Source of the DNA: Candidatus Methanoliparum thermophilum
GTDB lineage: Archaea; Halobacteriota; Methanoliparia; Methanoliparales; Methanoliparaceae
Reading direction: 5' to 3'
Length of the DNA stretch: 64,000 bases
Assembly (NCBI GenBank): GCA_004212075.1
Contig: RXIF01000004.1
Location: 124,001 to 188,000, forward strand
Part shown: positions 36,634 to 45,881 of the stretch, one piece after another
Layout of the letters: each line of letters opens with the position of its first letter
Position numbering within the stretch: the first letter of the stretch is position 1
Position numbers and translations under genes: made by a program
The notes under the pieces: generated by a model
The model's input: only the letters and a program-made list of their open reading frames with translations
Database searches by the model: none
What the model was told of the DNA's origin: nothing

Positions 36634-37632
36634 CTATAAAATATCCTTTATTATATAATCATGTATATTTTTAAAATTGATTAGTGCTCCGATAATCATG
36701 GTAAAATAATAGGTCAGTGAGCGGAATATCAGAACGAAAACTCCTATGATGGGTGAATTTAAGAATATGTTATACAAGTAGGCCATACTGATCTCTGTTA
36801 TTCCACTGCTGCCTGGCGTTATAGGTATGGCGGTTATTACATAGACTATTGCCTGTGCTGCAAAACATAAAAGCAATATATCCTTAACATCAATACCCAA
36901 ACCGAGAAGTATTATCACAGGTAAAAAATAATCGATCATCTTGATAAGAAATGTAAGGAGGGCTGCATAAATAATATTTATCCTATCGTTTTTAGTAAAC
37001 TTCCATAACGCCTCGTGAAAATTAGTTACTTCACTATCTACTTTATTTAAAATTTTTTCAGATTTTACAAACCTATTAATCAATCTTTTAATGCTATTTG
37101 GTTTGATCATTCCATAGACAATTGCTATTAATGCTAAAACAATGATGAAACCTATGAAGATAAATGCGGCAATCAATACATCCCGGTTAACTACATTTTT
37201 TAATAAAAAAATAGCAATTAAGAATGCAGATATAAAGAAGATCATATCAAGGATACGTTCTCCTATAATAACAGCAGTAGAGTCTCCTATAGAGAAACCC
37301 TTTTTGTTTAGCATGTAAATTCTGATAGGTTCCCCTCCCATACTTGAAGGGGTGATCGTTGCAAAAAATAAGCTGGATAGAACGGTAGTAAAACTATCTG
37401 TAATCGATAGATCTGTCTCTTTATCTACCGATTTACATAAAAACTTTATACGCAACCCCCATAAGAACCAATTAAAAATTTGGATTATCAGCGTTAAAAA
37501 TAAGTATTCCAACCTTATCTGTTTTAAAGATAGTATCGTTTCTTCATTAATAGTTAAAAATAATAAAAGCAGTGTTGTTAAAATACTAATCCCTACAGAT
37601 GATATCAAAAAAATTTTACTTCGGCGTTTCAC
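36634..37632 (-). CDS. Flippase-like membrane protein (UPF0104/LPG synthase TM family)
   Basis: 332 residues with about seven to eight membrane helices. The motif ATITPSSMGGEPIRIYML and the later AIPITPGSSGITEISMAYLY are the conserved membrane loops of the UPF0104 (AglD/LPG synthase-like) family. Such proteins are thought to move or modify lipid-linked sugars or lipids. No catalytic C-terminal synthetase domain is attached. It converges with tfb, three bases apart. Confidence 0.82.
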   Translation of the reverse strand: MKRRSKIFLISSVGISILTTLLLLFLTINEETILSLKQIRLEYLFLTLIIQIFNWFLWGLRIKFLCKSVDKETDLSITDSFTTVLSSLFFATITPSSMGGEPIRIYMLNKKGFSIGDSTAVIIGERILDMIFFISAFLIAIFLLKNVVNRDVLIAAFIFIGFIIVLALIAIVYGMIKPNSIKRLINRFVKSEKILNKVDSEVTNFHEALWKFTKNDRINIIYAALLTFLIKMIDYFLPVIILLGLGIDVKDILLLCFAAQAIVYVITAIPITPGSSGITEISMAYLYNIFLNSPIIGVFVLIFRSLTYYFTMIIGALINFKNIHDYIIKDIL

Positions 37633-37839
37633 GTTAGATTTTTAAATCACACCATCTATTTTAAACCTTTCTATATCCTCATTAGAATATTCTATTAATA
37701 CTTTTGTGAAATTTTCATCCTTTTCTGCTATTTTTTATATCGTATATATGGATCTTCTGAGGTTTTCTATAAATAATAAATATAAATATGATAATCGATA
37801 ACATAAGTACTATATACAGATTATATGTTATAACACTCG

Positions 37840-39141
37840 ATGATAAGAATGAAATCGAATGAAGTAGTTATAATAGATGGGATTAGGACGGCTATCGGTA
37901 ATTTTGGCGGATCATTAAAAGATATACCTGCAAAAAATCTCGGTGCTATCGTTATAAAAGAAATACTTAAAAAATCCGGTCTCAAACCAAAATTTGGAGA
38001 AAAAAATCCATATTTTGCTCCTAATGCTATTGATAAAGGTTTATGTGACGTTGAAAAGAAATATTACGATTGGGATGAAGGATTAAAAGAGATCTCGATC
38101 GATGAGGTAATAATGGGAAACGTTCTTCAGGCAGGACAAGGACAGAACCCGGCAAGACAAGCATCGATCTATGCTGGTATCCCAAAGGAGACACCTACAT
38201 ATACAGTAAATAAAGTATGCGGTTCAGGATTAAAATCTATAATTCTCGGAGCCCAGGCAATCAAATCAGGAGATGCAGAGATTATAATTGCAGGAGGAAT
38301 GGAGAATATGAGTTATGCACCTTATGCTCTACCATCTGCAAGATGGGGTTATAGGATGAATATTAATGCTTTTGGGGAGATAATGGATATTATGGTTTAT
38401 GACGGTTTATGGGAGATCTTCTATGGCTATCATATGGGAGTTACTGCAGAGAACATAGCCGAAAAGTACTCGATATCAAGGGAGGAACAAGACGAGATAG
38501 GGTTAAGAAGTAACCAATTAGCATTAAAGGCTACAAAAGAGGGTAAATTTAAGGATGAAATAGTGCCTGTTCCTGTAAAAAAGAAAAAAGAGACTGTGTT
38601 GTTCGATACCGACGAGCATCCGAGAGAGACAAGTATGGATTTAATGGCAAAATTGCCTCCTGCATTCAAGAAAGATGGAAAAGTAACTGCTGGAAATGCA
38701 TCAGGGATAAACGATGCGGCTGCATCCGTCCTTTTAATGCTGAAAGAGAAGGCTGAAGAGTTAAACCTTAATCCTATGGCAAGAATAGTATCTTACGCAT
38801 CCGGTGCAGTTGATCCTGCCTATATGGGTCTTGGGCCGATTCCTGCAACAAGAAAAGCTCTCGAAAAGGCGAATCTTACCATCGACGATATAGATCTGAT
38901 AGAGCTTAACGAGGCGTTTGCTTCTCAGACGATAGCATGCATTAAAGAGCTTGGCATAGATCTGGATAAAACCAACGTAAACGGCGGTGGTATAGCTTTA
39001 GGCCATCCTATCGGCTGTACAGGAACGAGGCTCATCGTTACATTAATACATGAAATGAAACGGAGAAACCTTAAAAGAGGCTTGGCTACCATGTGTATTG
39101 GCGGTGGGATGGGTATAGCTATGATCATAGAGAGGGACTGA
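37840..39141 (+). CDS. Acetyl-CoA acetyltransferase/thiolase with an N-terminal insertion
   Basis: 433 residues, about 40 longer than a typical thiolase. Catalytic Cys127 lies in [31 protein letters not shown] (catalytic His) and the second Cys at about 419 in CIGGGMG are all present. The extra length is an insertion near residues 51-84 (about [16 protein letters not shown]) before the conserved [21 protein letters not shown]. Full active residues imply cleavage or condensation of acetyl units, either beta-oxidation or ketoacyl metabolism. It is not in an HMG-CoA synthase/DUF35 cluster. Together with the acyl-CoA dehydrogenase and synthetase, a beta-oxidation role is favoured. Confidence 0.9.
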   Translation: MIRMKSNEVVIIDGIRTAIGNFGGSLKDIPAKNLGAIVIKEILKKSGLKPKFGEKNPYFAPNAIDKGLCDVEKKYYDWDEGLKEISIDEVIMGNVLQAGQGQNPARQASIYAGIPKETPTYTVNKVCGSGLKSIILGAQAIKSGDAEIIIAGGMENMSYAPYALPSARWGYRMNINAFGEIMDIMVYDGLWEIFYGYHMGVTAENIAEKYSISREEQDEIGLRSNQLALKATKEGKFKDEIVPVPVKKKKETVLFDTDEHPRETSMDLMAKLPPAFKKDGKVTAGNASGINDAAASVLLMLKEKAEELNLNPMARIVSYASGAVDPAYMGLGPIPATRKALEKANLTIDDIDLIELNEAFASQTIACIKELGIDLDKTNVNGGGIALGHPIGCTGTRLIVTLIHEMKRRNLKRGLATMCIGGGMGIAMIIERD

Positions 39142-40159
39142 CGACCAAAATTTTTCTTACCAGACTTCCGTGTACCCGTTGCTCGTAATATCCTACTCTT
39201 TTGAATCCGATACTCTCTGCTAAATCCGAGATGTTGTCTCTCGATACGATGACACACCGTCCTCTCGATACTCTATATAATTCCTCTAAAGATTTCTGAT
39301 AGAGTTCTTTCATACTCTTTCCGAAGATAGGGGAAGATCGCCCGTAAGGCATATCTACAACTACTCCATCTATCGTTTTATCTTTAAATGGTAAGTATCT
39401 TGAGTCAGCCACTATAAAATGATATTTTGGTTGGAGAACTCGTCCGATATTTGATACAAAATTAAGATTTTGTATGGCACCTTTTACTACCTTTTTCCGT
39501 ATATCAGATCCTATTGCTTTTAAATTCATTAAAATTCCTTCTATAAGCATAGAACCGGTGCCGCACATTGGATCGAGAAGTATCTCCCCCTCTTTTAATG
39601 CACATAGATTTACAAAGACTCTGGAATATTTAGGTTTGATGATGCCAGGATAAAAAAATGGTAAATCTTTGTATGATATTTTCTCAAGATCTTCATACGA
39701 AGTAATCTTTCTACCGATTATAGCCTTATTTTTGCAAAGTATAATCCTTATCTCAATATCAGGATTTGTTAAATTTATTTTAAACCCCTTATTTTTGAAT
39801 ATCCTTCCAACTCTTCTCTCTAACTCTAAACAGATTTTATCAGATTTTTCCACTTTTTTGCATCTTACACGTAAAGAAAGATTTTTGTTTTTATCTTCAT
39901 CGTCCAGTTTGATCTTTATCGCCTGTTTAATTATATCATCTTTGTCCAATTCTGTTATGGCAAGCACTTCTGATACGTATTTTGTCAAGCCTAGATACTG
40001 AAACTTTCTTTTATACTTCGTAGTATACTCATCTTGCTTTAAATCTAAAACTAAGGCAGTTTTAAAATCTAAAATAACCTTATATTCATCAAATGATGAG
40101 AAAACTTCGGCTTTAGAAAGTATTTCATCTTCTCCGGATAATTCGAATAAGAGTTTCAT
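39125..40159 (-). CDS. tRNA guanosine N2-methyltransferase, THUMP type (archaeal Trm11/TrmG10)
   Basis: 344 residues. An N-terminal THUMP RNA-binding part precedes a SAM-dependent methyltransferase. Motif I reads [15 protein letters not shown], and the catalytic DMPYGRS motif (DxPY) lies at about residues 265-271. The family methylates G10 of tRNA. It overlaps the 3' end of the thiolase gene by 17 bases in convergent orientation. It probably forms a one-gene unit. Confidence 0.87.
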   Translation of the reverse strand: MKLLFELSGEDEILSKAEVFSSFDEYKVILDFKTALVLDLKQDEYTTKYKRKFQYLGLTKYVSEVLAITELDKDDIIKQAIKIKLDDEDKNKNLSLRVRCKKVEKSDKICLELERRVGRIFKNKGFKINLTNPDIEIRIILCKNKAIIGRKITSYEDLEKISYKDLPFFYPGIIKPKYSRVFVNLCALKEGEILLDPMCGTGSMLIEGILMNLKAIGSDIRKKVVKGAIQNLNFVSNIGRVLQPKYHFIVADSRYLPFKDKTIDGVVVDMPYGRSSPIFGKSMKELYQKSLEELYRVSRGRCVIVSRDNISDLAESIGFKRVGYYEQRVHGSLVRKILVVSPSL

Positions 40160-40319
40160 ATCTATTCTATCATCATTTAATCGTTATTTTATCCATAAAA
40201 CTTTGCCTTTGGATATGTTGAAAATTAGGAAATTTGTTAGTTTTATATAGATACCAAATTTATATAAAGGATGTTGGATTTTTAATATATTTTGAGAAGT
40301 ATTCTTATGAGGTGAAAAA

Positions 40320-40919
40320 ATGAGATTGATCGATGAGGTTTATATTTATCCCGAAAGAGGGTTCTTAGATTGTAATACTTACGTAGTAGGAGATGCAATT
40401 ATCGATCCAGGATCACCTGCATACCTGAAAAATAAAATAAAAGAAATGGATCAGGATAAAATAGATATCGATGACATAAGATATATAATAAATACGCATC
40501 TACATCCGGATCATAGCGGAGGAAACGAGGATTTTGCAAAAGAATTTAAGGCGAAAATTGCGGTTTATGAGGAGGTAAAGCAGTATTATAGTTATTATGA
40601 TCAGTTATTTGAAAAAAATATAAAATTAAACGATATAGAGATTGATGTATTGCATACACCCGGACACTCTCCCGAGAGTATATCCTTGTATATACCAAAA
40701 AAGAAGGTATTACTTTGCGGAGATTTGGTATTCAAACAGGGTGTTGGTAGAGTAGATCTAATCGGAGGTAATGCCGAAAAATTGAAAGAGTCTATAAATA
40801 GCGTCTCTAATTTGGATATCGAATATCTTTTACCAGGACATGATTCTATTATTCAAGGTAGCGATAATGTCAAGAAGAATTTCTTATATATCAAAAAATC
40901 ATACTTCTGGCTACTTTGA
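40320..40919 (+). CDS. Metallo-beta-lactamase fold hydrolase
   Basis: 199 residues. The metal motif NTHLHPDHSGG carries His60, His62, Asp64 and His65. HTPGHSPESISLY and LLCGDLVFKQGVGRVDL carry the remaining ligands, and LLPGHDS ends the site. The glyoxalase II-like layout suggests a thioester or general hydrolase. The substrate is unknown. It has its own promoter region (TATATAAAGG near 40260) and convergent PCNA downstream. Confidence 0.85.
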   Translation: MRLIDEVYIYPERGFLDCNTYVVGDAIIDPGSPAYLKNKIKEMDQDKIDIDDIRYIINTHLHPDHSGGNEDFAKEFKAKIAVYEEVKQYYSYYDQLFEKNIKLNDIEIDVLHTPGHSPESISLYIPKKKVLLCGDLVFKQGVGRVDLIGGNAEKLKESINSVSNLDIEYLLPGHDSIIQGSDNVKKNFLYIKKSYFWLL

Positions 40920-40992
40920 AAACCTTCGGTTCTTTTCGAATCTTCGATTTGTGATGCAGGAACGTGGTTCTGCTCGAAAACCCACAGATCCT

Positions 40993-41745
40993 TCAATAGC
41001 CTTCTTCTACTCTTGGTGCTAATAGATACTCTATGAATCCTTCATGTTTGGCAATATTAGATTTCATCAGTATAGGGAAATCGTTACCGATATGTAATTC
41101 CACGTCTTCTTGATTTGTAAATACTTTAGCGATTTCTGATACATATTCTAGAGAAAACATCGATCTAACACTATTACCCTCTTTTATAGAATACTTCATC
41201 AACTCTTCCTTCGGAATGGATAAAAACATATCACGCATATTTCCTTTACTACTAATCTTTAATCCTTCGTTATCTGCATTGAAGATTATGTAATCACTGA
41301 TCTTCTCTGCTGCTTTTACTGCTTTTTTAAAATCTTCTCCATTGATAACTGCTTCAACAGGAAGATCTATCTTAGGAGTCTTAGGCTCTTTTTTTATAGC
41401 ATCTATATTCAAAAGCACGAGGGAATAACTCAGATTGCCCATAGAAAATTTTATCTTGCTATCTTTTTCTAAAAGTTCTATCTCTATTGGTTCACCCTTT
41501 TTTGCATCTTTCAGTAAATCATACGCAGTTTTAATGTTTAGACCGATTGATGAAGATGATGCATCAAAATAGTCAAAATCATCCTTTTTTAAATTTAAAG
41601 ATACCATACATACGTTTGCATCATCTACGGCTTTGATATATATCCCCTCATCATTGAAATTCATCTTAACATCGTTAGATAGTATTGATACACCCATAAG
41701 TGCGTTCTTTATTACATCACCATTTATTAATGCCTTAAACATCAC
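40993..41745 (-). CDS. pcn: DNA polymerase sliding clamp PCNA
   Basis: 250 residues, normal for archaeal PCNA. The two-domain repeat is clear, with the N-terminal MFKALINGDVIKNALMGVS and KAVDDANVCMVSL. The interdomain region contains PKTPKIDLPVEAVINGEDF, and the C-terminal part PILMKSNIAKHEGFIEYLLAP forms the partner-binding tail. It encircles DNA as a trimer for polymerases and ligase. It starts MM, and the second Met matches the family. It is preceded upstream by tfs and a NUDIX gene on the same strand, the common pcn-tfs neighbourhood. Confidence 0.95.
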   Translation of the reverse strand: MMFKALINGDVIKNALMGVSILSNDVKMNFNDEGIYIKAVDDANVCMVSLNLKKDDFDYFDASSSSIGLNIKTAYDLLKDAKKGEPIEIELLEKDSKIKFSMGNLSYSLVLLNIDAIKKEPKTPKIDLPVEAVINGEDFKKAVKAAEKISDYIIFNADNEGLKISSKGNMRDMFLSIPKEELMKYSIKEGNSVRSMFSLEYVSEIAKVFTNQEDVELHIGNDFPILMKSNIAKHEGFIEYLLAPRVEEGY

Positions 41746-41822
41746 AAAATACCTCCTATTTTGTGAGCTACAAATTTTTTGATTTGTAACATTTTTATCT
41801 CACATCTTAAATCTTTAGTTCT

Positions 41823-42146
41823 TTAATTATATTCTCTCCATGTCTTCCCACATTTTGTACATCTAAAGAATCTTACCTCACTTTCATCGGCGCTTCTTAA
41901 TTGTCTAAGCCACCAATATGCTTTATTATTACCACACTCTGGACATTTAACCTCGATCACAGGAAGGATTCCTTCACTCTGCTCTTCTAATATTGTGATA
42001 TTATCATCCTTTTTCTTCTCCTTTATAATCATGTTATCCGTAGTTTCTGCTCTATCCGAATCTATCTCGTATCCACAGTTTCTGCATACCATCTTATTGT
42101 TATCAACAGGTAGCATAATACTCTTACATTTGGGACAAAACTTCAT
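41823..42146 (-). CDS. tfs: Transcription factor S (TFS)
   Basis: 107 residues with two zinc ribbons. The N-terminal one is [10 protein letters not shown]...CRNCGYEI. The C-terminal one is [20 protein letters not shown] followed by [16 protein letters not shown], containing the catalytic acidic pair Asp-Glu after RSA. TFS stimulates RNA cleavage by stalled RNA polymerase, like TFIIS. It overlaps the end of the NUDIX gene by 23 bases and precedes pcn by 77. Confidence 0.95.
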   Translation of the reverse strand: MKFCPKCKSIMLPVDNNKMVCRNCGYEIDSDRAETTDNMIIKEKKKDDNITILEEQSEGILPVIEVKCPECGNNKAYWWLRQLRSADESEVRFFRCTKCGKTWREYN

Positions 42147-42534
42147 TTATATCCTCCATTGCATCATTTATCATCTGATTATGATCGAATGCTAGTTTTG
42201 GGATATTTTTAATAGGAAACAATTCGACCGATTCAGCATCCGTATCAGCCTTCAAATCTCCGTTACCAAATGCTAAATAACAAATAGAGATTATATGTCC
42301 ACGAGGATCTCTATTAGGATCCGAATATACCCCAACAATCTTAATTATATCAGCATCCAGCCCAGTCTCTTCTTTTACCTCTCGTTTTAATGCTGATTCT
42401 GTCGTCTCTCCATATTCGACAAACCCGCCAGGAAGAGCGTATTGTCCTTTGAATGGTGGGTTTTTTCTCTTTATCAAGACTATACCTTTTTTATATAGAA
42501 CTATTCCATCGACAGCCAATTTTAATGATGACAT
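42124..42534 (-). CDS. NUDIX hydrolase
   Basis: 136 residues. The Nudix box [20 protein letters not shown] followed by ETGLDAD is complete. An aromatic N-terminal segment ([20 protein letters not shown]) is typical of ADP-ribose or nucleotide pyrophosphatases. Substrate is not determined. It heads the NUDIX-tfs-pcn group and is divergent from the archaeosortase gene. Confidence 0.9.
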   Translation of the reverse strand: MSSLKLAVDGIVLYKKGIVLIKRKNPPFKGQYALPGGFVEYGETTESALKREVKEETGLDADIIKIVGVYSDPNRDPRGHIISICYLAFGNGDLKADTDAESVELFPIKNIPKLAFDHNQMINDAMEDINEVLSQM

Positions 42535-42604
42535 GCATAAATATCAAAAACTTAATATTCAAAAACTTTATCAAATCTATATTTATCTAACTATTAGGTT
42601 ATTA

Positions 42605-43405
42605 ATGAATGTTATGTGGATCGTTCTAGCAATTTTTTTAATAATTCTTATATTCGAACGGGTTGCTGAAAGGCTCGGTATTGATAGATGGTATAAACTA
42701 TCCTCGATTGGCTGGATTTTTCTCTCAATATATTGGTTATCTTCTTTTATAGCTTATTTGGATACAGACGATTTTGTAAATATGTTATTAACTTTACTAG
42801 CAGCGATTTTCAGTTTTATTATTGCTTTTAAAATAATTATAGATAATAGAAAATATCCATGGAAGAATATAACATTATGGGTAACAATAAGCATTCTGAT
42901 CATATTCCCTTTTTATAAGATCCCGATACTAAGAGATTTTTTAATAGATATGGTTGCCAATCATACTCTCTTTATACTATCATCCGTTTTTAATGCGTCA
43001 GGAGAGATCATCACAGATGCAACTATTATCTTGAATGGCTTCCCTGTCTCTATAGTTATAGGCTGTACGGCAATAGAAAGTATGGCATTTTTTGCTGGTC
43101 TTATCTTATGTCTAAACGCTCCTTTGAAAAGAAAAATTATAGCACTTGTATTTATTCCTGTAATATACATAGCAAATCTCTTTAGAAATGCTTTTGCGAT
43201 TTACGCATATGGTAATCAATTGTTTCAATTTGGAATAATAGGTACAGCACACGAGAGCTTTTTTTGGGCACATAACGTGATAGCAAAGATCTATTCGTTC
43301 CTAGTTGTAGTAATATTGGCTTATCTAACTTTCAAAATATTTCCAGAGTTTTTAACACTGATTGAGGATATAATCAGCAGTTTTAAAAAGGATGTTGATA
43401 AATAA
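42605..43405 (+). CDS. artA: Archaeosortase A family transpeptidase
   Basis: 266 residues from ATG at 42605. An in-frame extension upstream overlaps the NUDIX gene and is rejected. About seven to eight membrane helices are seen. The catalytic triad segments of exo/archaeosortases are present: IGCTAIESMAFFAG with the nucleophile Cys, IANLFRNAFAIYAYG with Arg, and a His in the following HESFFWAHN region. ArtA cleaves PGF-CTERM proteins and attaches them to archaeal lipid. No PGF-CTERM substrate gene is in the window. Confidence 0.87.
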   Translation: MNVMWIVLAIFLIILIFERVAERLGIDRWYKLSSIGWIFLSIYWLSSFIAYLDTDDFVNMLLTLLAAIFSFIIAFKIIIDNRKYPWKNITLWVTISILIIFPFYKIPILRDFLIDMVANHTLFILSSVFNASGEIITDATIILNGFPVSIVIGCTAIESMAFFAGLILCLNAPLKRKIIALVFIPVIYIANLFRNAFAIYAYGNQLFQFGIIGTAHESFFWAHNVIAKIYSFLVVVILAYLTFKIFPEFLTLIEDIISSFKKDVDK

Positions 43406-43519
43406 ATACGGGAGCGATGAAAATCTTTTTGATTAAAGGTAATTTTATATATAGGATTATAGCAAACAAGATTTAATATGGCTTAATATTGCAGTATTAA
43501 AAAGGATAGAGATCTTGTT

Positions 43520-44188
43520 ATGGATAAATTTGCTATTGTTTTGATATGTAACAATGTTCCGGGTGTTCTCAGGGATGTTTCTTCTTTGATAGCAGATTTT
43601 GGATTGAATATTATGTATACTCAGCAATACATCATTGATAAAGGTCCAAACAAAGGTAAAGCATCGATACATTTTGAAATAGAAGGAGAGTTTGAAGAGA
43701 AGGACGCTCTTGTATCTTCTTTAAAGAAGATCAAGAATGTAGATTACGTCGGTCTTTACCATACGTTTAAAGAGATATGGGGAAAGAGAGTGATAATAAT
43801 TGGAGGTGGTGCTCAAGTTGCTCAGGTAGCAATAGGTGCCATAAACGAGGCAGATAGACACAACATTCGTGGAGATAGGATAAGCATCGATACAATCCCA
43901 TTAGTTGGAGAGGATACGATAGCAGATGCTGTAAATGCAGTATCTAGAACACATCGTTCGTCTATTTTAGTTCTTGCAGGTAGTTTAATGGGAGGAAGGA
44001 TCACAAAAGAAGTGGAACATCTTAAGGAGGAAGAGATACCTGTCATCTCTTTAAATATGGCAGGTAGTGTTCCAAAGGTTTGTGATTTGGTCGTTACAGA
44101 TCCTATACAGGCAGGAACCTTTGCTGTTATGCATATAGCAGATAGTGCAAAATTTGATATAAACAGGGTTAAAGGAAGGAAATTTTAA
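43520..44188 (+). CDS. ACT domain and DUF5612 domain protein
   Basis: 222 residues. An ACT domain covers about 1-80 (FAIVLICNNVPGVLRDVSSLIADFGLNI). The rest (GKRVIIIGGGAQVAQVAIGA, VNAVSRTHRSSILVLAGSL, AGSVPKVCDLVVTDPIQAG) matches a methanogen-rich domain, DUF5612. An amino-acid-sensing regulator is likely; the ligand and target are unknown. GAGATCTTGTT precedes the ATG. It is followed by an Lrp-family regulator and an aminotransferase on the same strand. Confidence 0.8.
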   Translation: MDKFAIVLICNNVPGVLRDVSSLIADFGLNIMYTQQYIIDKGPNKGKASIHFEIEGEFEEKDALVSSLKKIKNVDYVGLYHTFKEIWGKRVIIIGGGAQVAQVAIGAINEADRHNIRGDRISIDTIPLVGEDTIADAVNAVSRTHRSSILVLAGSLMGGRITKEVEHLKEEEIPVISLNMAGSVPKVCDLVVTDPIQAGTFAVMHIADSAKFDINRVKGRKF

Positions 44189-44222
44189 ATATAAACAGAC
44201 GCATAAAAAGGTGTTATTAATA

Positions 44223-44702
44223 ATGGATGAGATACTTAAAATTTTGGAAGATGATGCAAGAATCTCATATAAGGAATTGACTGAGATAACCGGTTTAAGT
44301 GAGGAAGAGATAGAAAAAAAAGTCAAAGAGTATGTGGATAAAGGTATAATCAAGCGATTCAAGGCGGTTATCGATTTAGAAAAAGTTGGAGAGGAGAAAG
44401 TTTATGCAATAGTGGATTTAAAGTTGAATCCTGTAAGAGGAGAGGGCTATGATCTCACTGCCAAGAGAATATCCAATTTTCCTCAGGTTAAAGAGGTTTA
44501 TCTGGTCTCTGGTGCATATGATCTCTCTGTTTTAGTAGAGGGAGATAATATTAAAGATGTCGCCTTCTTCGTATCTGATAAATTGGCTACTTTGGATAGG
44601 GTATATCATACCACGACTCATTTTATTCTGAAAAAGTACAAAGAATATGGAGAGACATTGTTCGAGACTGAAAAAAATCATAGGTTGGCTATATCATTAT
44701 GA
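44223..44702 (+). CDS. Lrp/AsnC family transcription regulator
   Basis: 159 residues from ATG at 44223. AAAAGGTG (44206-44213) is well placed for it, and this start is preferred to the upstream in-frame GTG. A winged helix (ISYKELTEITGLSEEEIEKKVKEY) precedes the effector-binding RAM/AsnC domain (VKEVYLVSGAYDLSVLVEG). It overlaps the aminotransferase gene by four bases, a pairing common in methanogens that suggests local control by an amino acid. Confidence 0.9.
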   Translation: MDEILKILEDDARISYKELTEITGLSEEEIEKKVKEYVDKGIIKRFKAVIDLEKVGEEKVYAIVDLKLNPVRGEGYDLTAKRISNFPQVKEVYLVSGAYDLSVLVEGDNIKDVAFFVSDKLATLDRVYHTTTHFILKKYKEYGETLFETEKNHRLAISL

Positions 44703-45850
44703 TCTCTAAAAGAGTTAGTAAGATATCGTCATCGGGCATAAGAAAATTTTTTGATCTTGTACTTGGAGCAGAAGATGTTATCTCTTTAGGTGTGGGTGAA
44801 CCCGATTTTATCACACCATGGGAGATAAGAGAATCGGCAATATACGCTATAGAAAAAGGATATACTTCTTATACGTCTAATTATGGTTTGTTAGAATTAA
44901 GAAAAGCCATTTCTAAGTATATCTACGACAAACACGGGGTTTCATATAATTATGAGAATGAGATCCTGGTAACTTCTGGGGTAAGCGAGGCATACGATCT
45001 TGCAATAAGGACTATTACAGATCCTGGAGACGAAATCATAGTCGTAGAACCATCTTATGTCGCTTATAAGCCATGTATTATTCTTGTTGATGGAGTAGCA
45101 GTCTCTTTACCAACATCAATCGAGAATAATTTTGTTCCAACGTATGAAGAGATAGAAAAAAAGATTACCGATAAAACGAAGGCTATCGTATTGAATTATC
45201 CTAATAATCCTACTGGAGCTATACTTGATAAGAAACAGATGGAAGAGATCGCAGATGTGGTTGTTAATCACGATTTAATACTCATAAGTGATGAAATATA
45301 CGAAGATTTGACCTACAACGGCAAACATATATCTTTCTCGTCTTTGAACGGGATGAAGGATAGAACAATCCTTTTAAATGGTTTTTCAAAGGCTTATGCC
45401 ATGACAGGGTGGAGAGTAGGGTATATCGCATCTAATAAAGAGATTATAGAGGGTGCAGTTAAGATCCATCAATACACATCTATTTGTGCACCAATAATGT
45501 CTCAAATGGCGGCTATAGAGGCAATAACCAATGGAAATAATACAAAACAAGAGATGATTGATGAATATAATCGAAGAAGACGAATTATTGTAGGCAGGCT
45601 TAAAGAGATGGGATTAAATCTATCAGAAACTAAAGGAGCTTTTTACGTTTTCCCATCGTTAAACGGTTATCTTGGATCAGAAGAGTTTTCTGAGCGTTTA
45701 TTAAAAGAGAAAAAAGTTGCTGTTGTTCCAGGGAATGCTTTTGGAGATTGTGGAGAAGGTTTTATTAGGATATCTTATGCAACGTCTAGAAAAAATTTAA
45801 TAGATGCGGCGGATCGAATTAGCGAATTTTTAAATAGTCTCAAAGAATGA
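44699..45850 (+). CDS. Class I PLP-dependent aminotransferase (aspartate/aromatic type)
   Basis: 383 residues. The hallmarks are GVGEPDFITPWEIRE, YTSNYGLLELR, NYPNNPTGA, and the PLP lysine in LNGFSKAYAMTGWRVGY. The AspC/AraT-like group I-gamma fits, but the preferred amino acid is not readable. It overlaps the Lrp regulator start-to-stop by four bases. It could take part in aspartate, aromatic or alanine metabolism. Confidence 0.9.
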   Translation: MISKRVSKISSSGIRKFFDLVLGAEDVISLGVGEPDFITPWEIRESAIYAIEKGYTSYTSNYGLLELRKAISKYIYDKHGVSYNYENEILVTSGVSEAYDLAIRTITDPGDEIIVVEPSYVAYKPCIILVDGVAVSLPTSIENNFVPTYEEIEKKITDKTKAIVLNYPNNPTGAILDKKQMEEIADVVVNHDLILISDEIYEDLTYNGKHISFSSLNGMKDRTILLNGFSKAYAMTGWRVGYIASNKEIIEGAVKIHQYTSICAPIMSQMAAIEAITNGNNTKQEMIDEYNRRRRIIVGRLKEMGLNLSETKGAFYVFPSLNGYLGSEEFSERLLKEKKVAVVPGNAFGDCGEGFIRISYATSRKNLIDAADRISEFLNSLKE

Positions 45851-45881
45851 GAAGAGAGCTACAAAAAGATGATGAGTAAAA

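Noticed and set aside
42449-42604. Longer N-terminus for the archaeosortase
   Set aside because: It would overlap the NUDIX gene on the other strand and is not membrane-like; ATG at 42605 begins the conserved family part.
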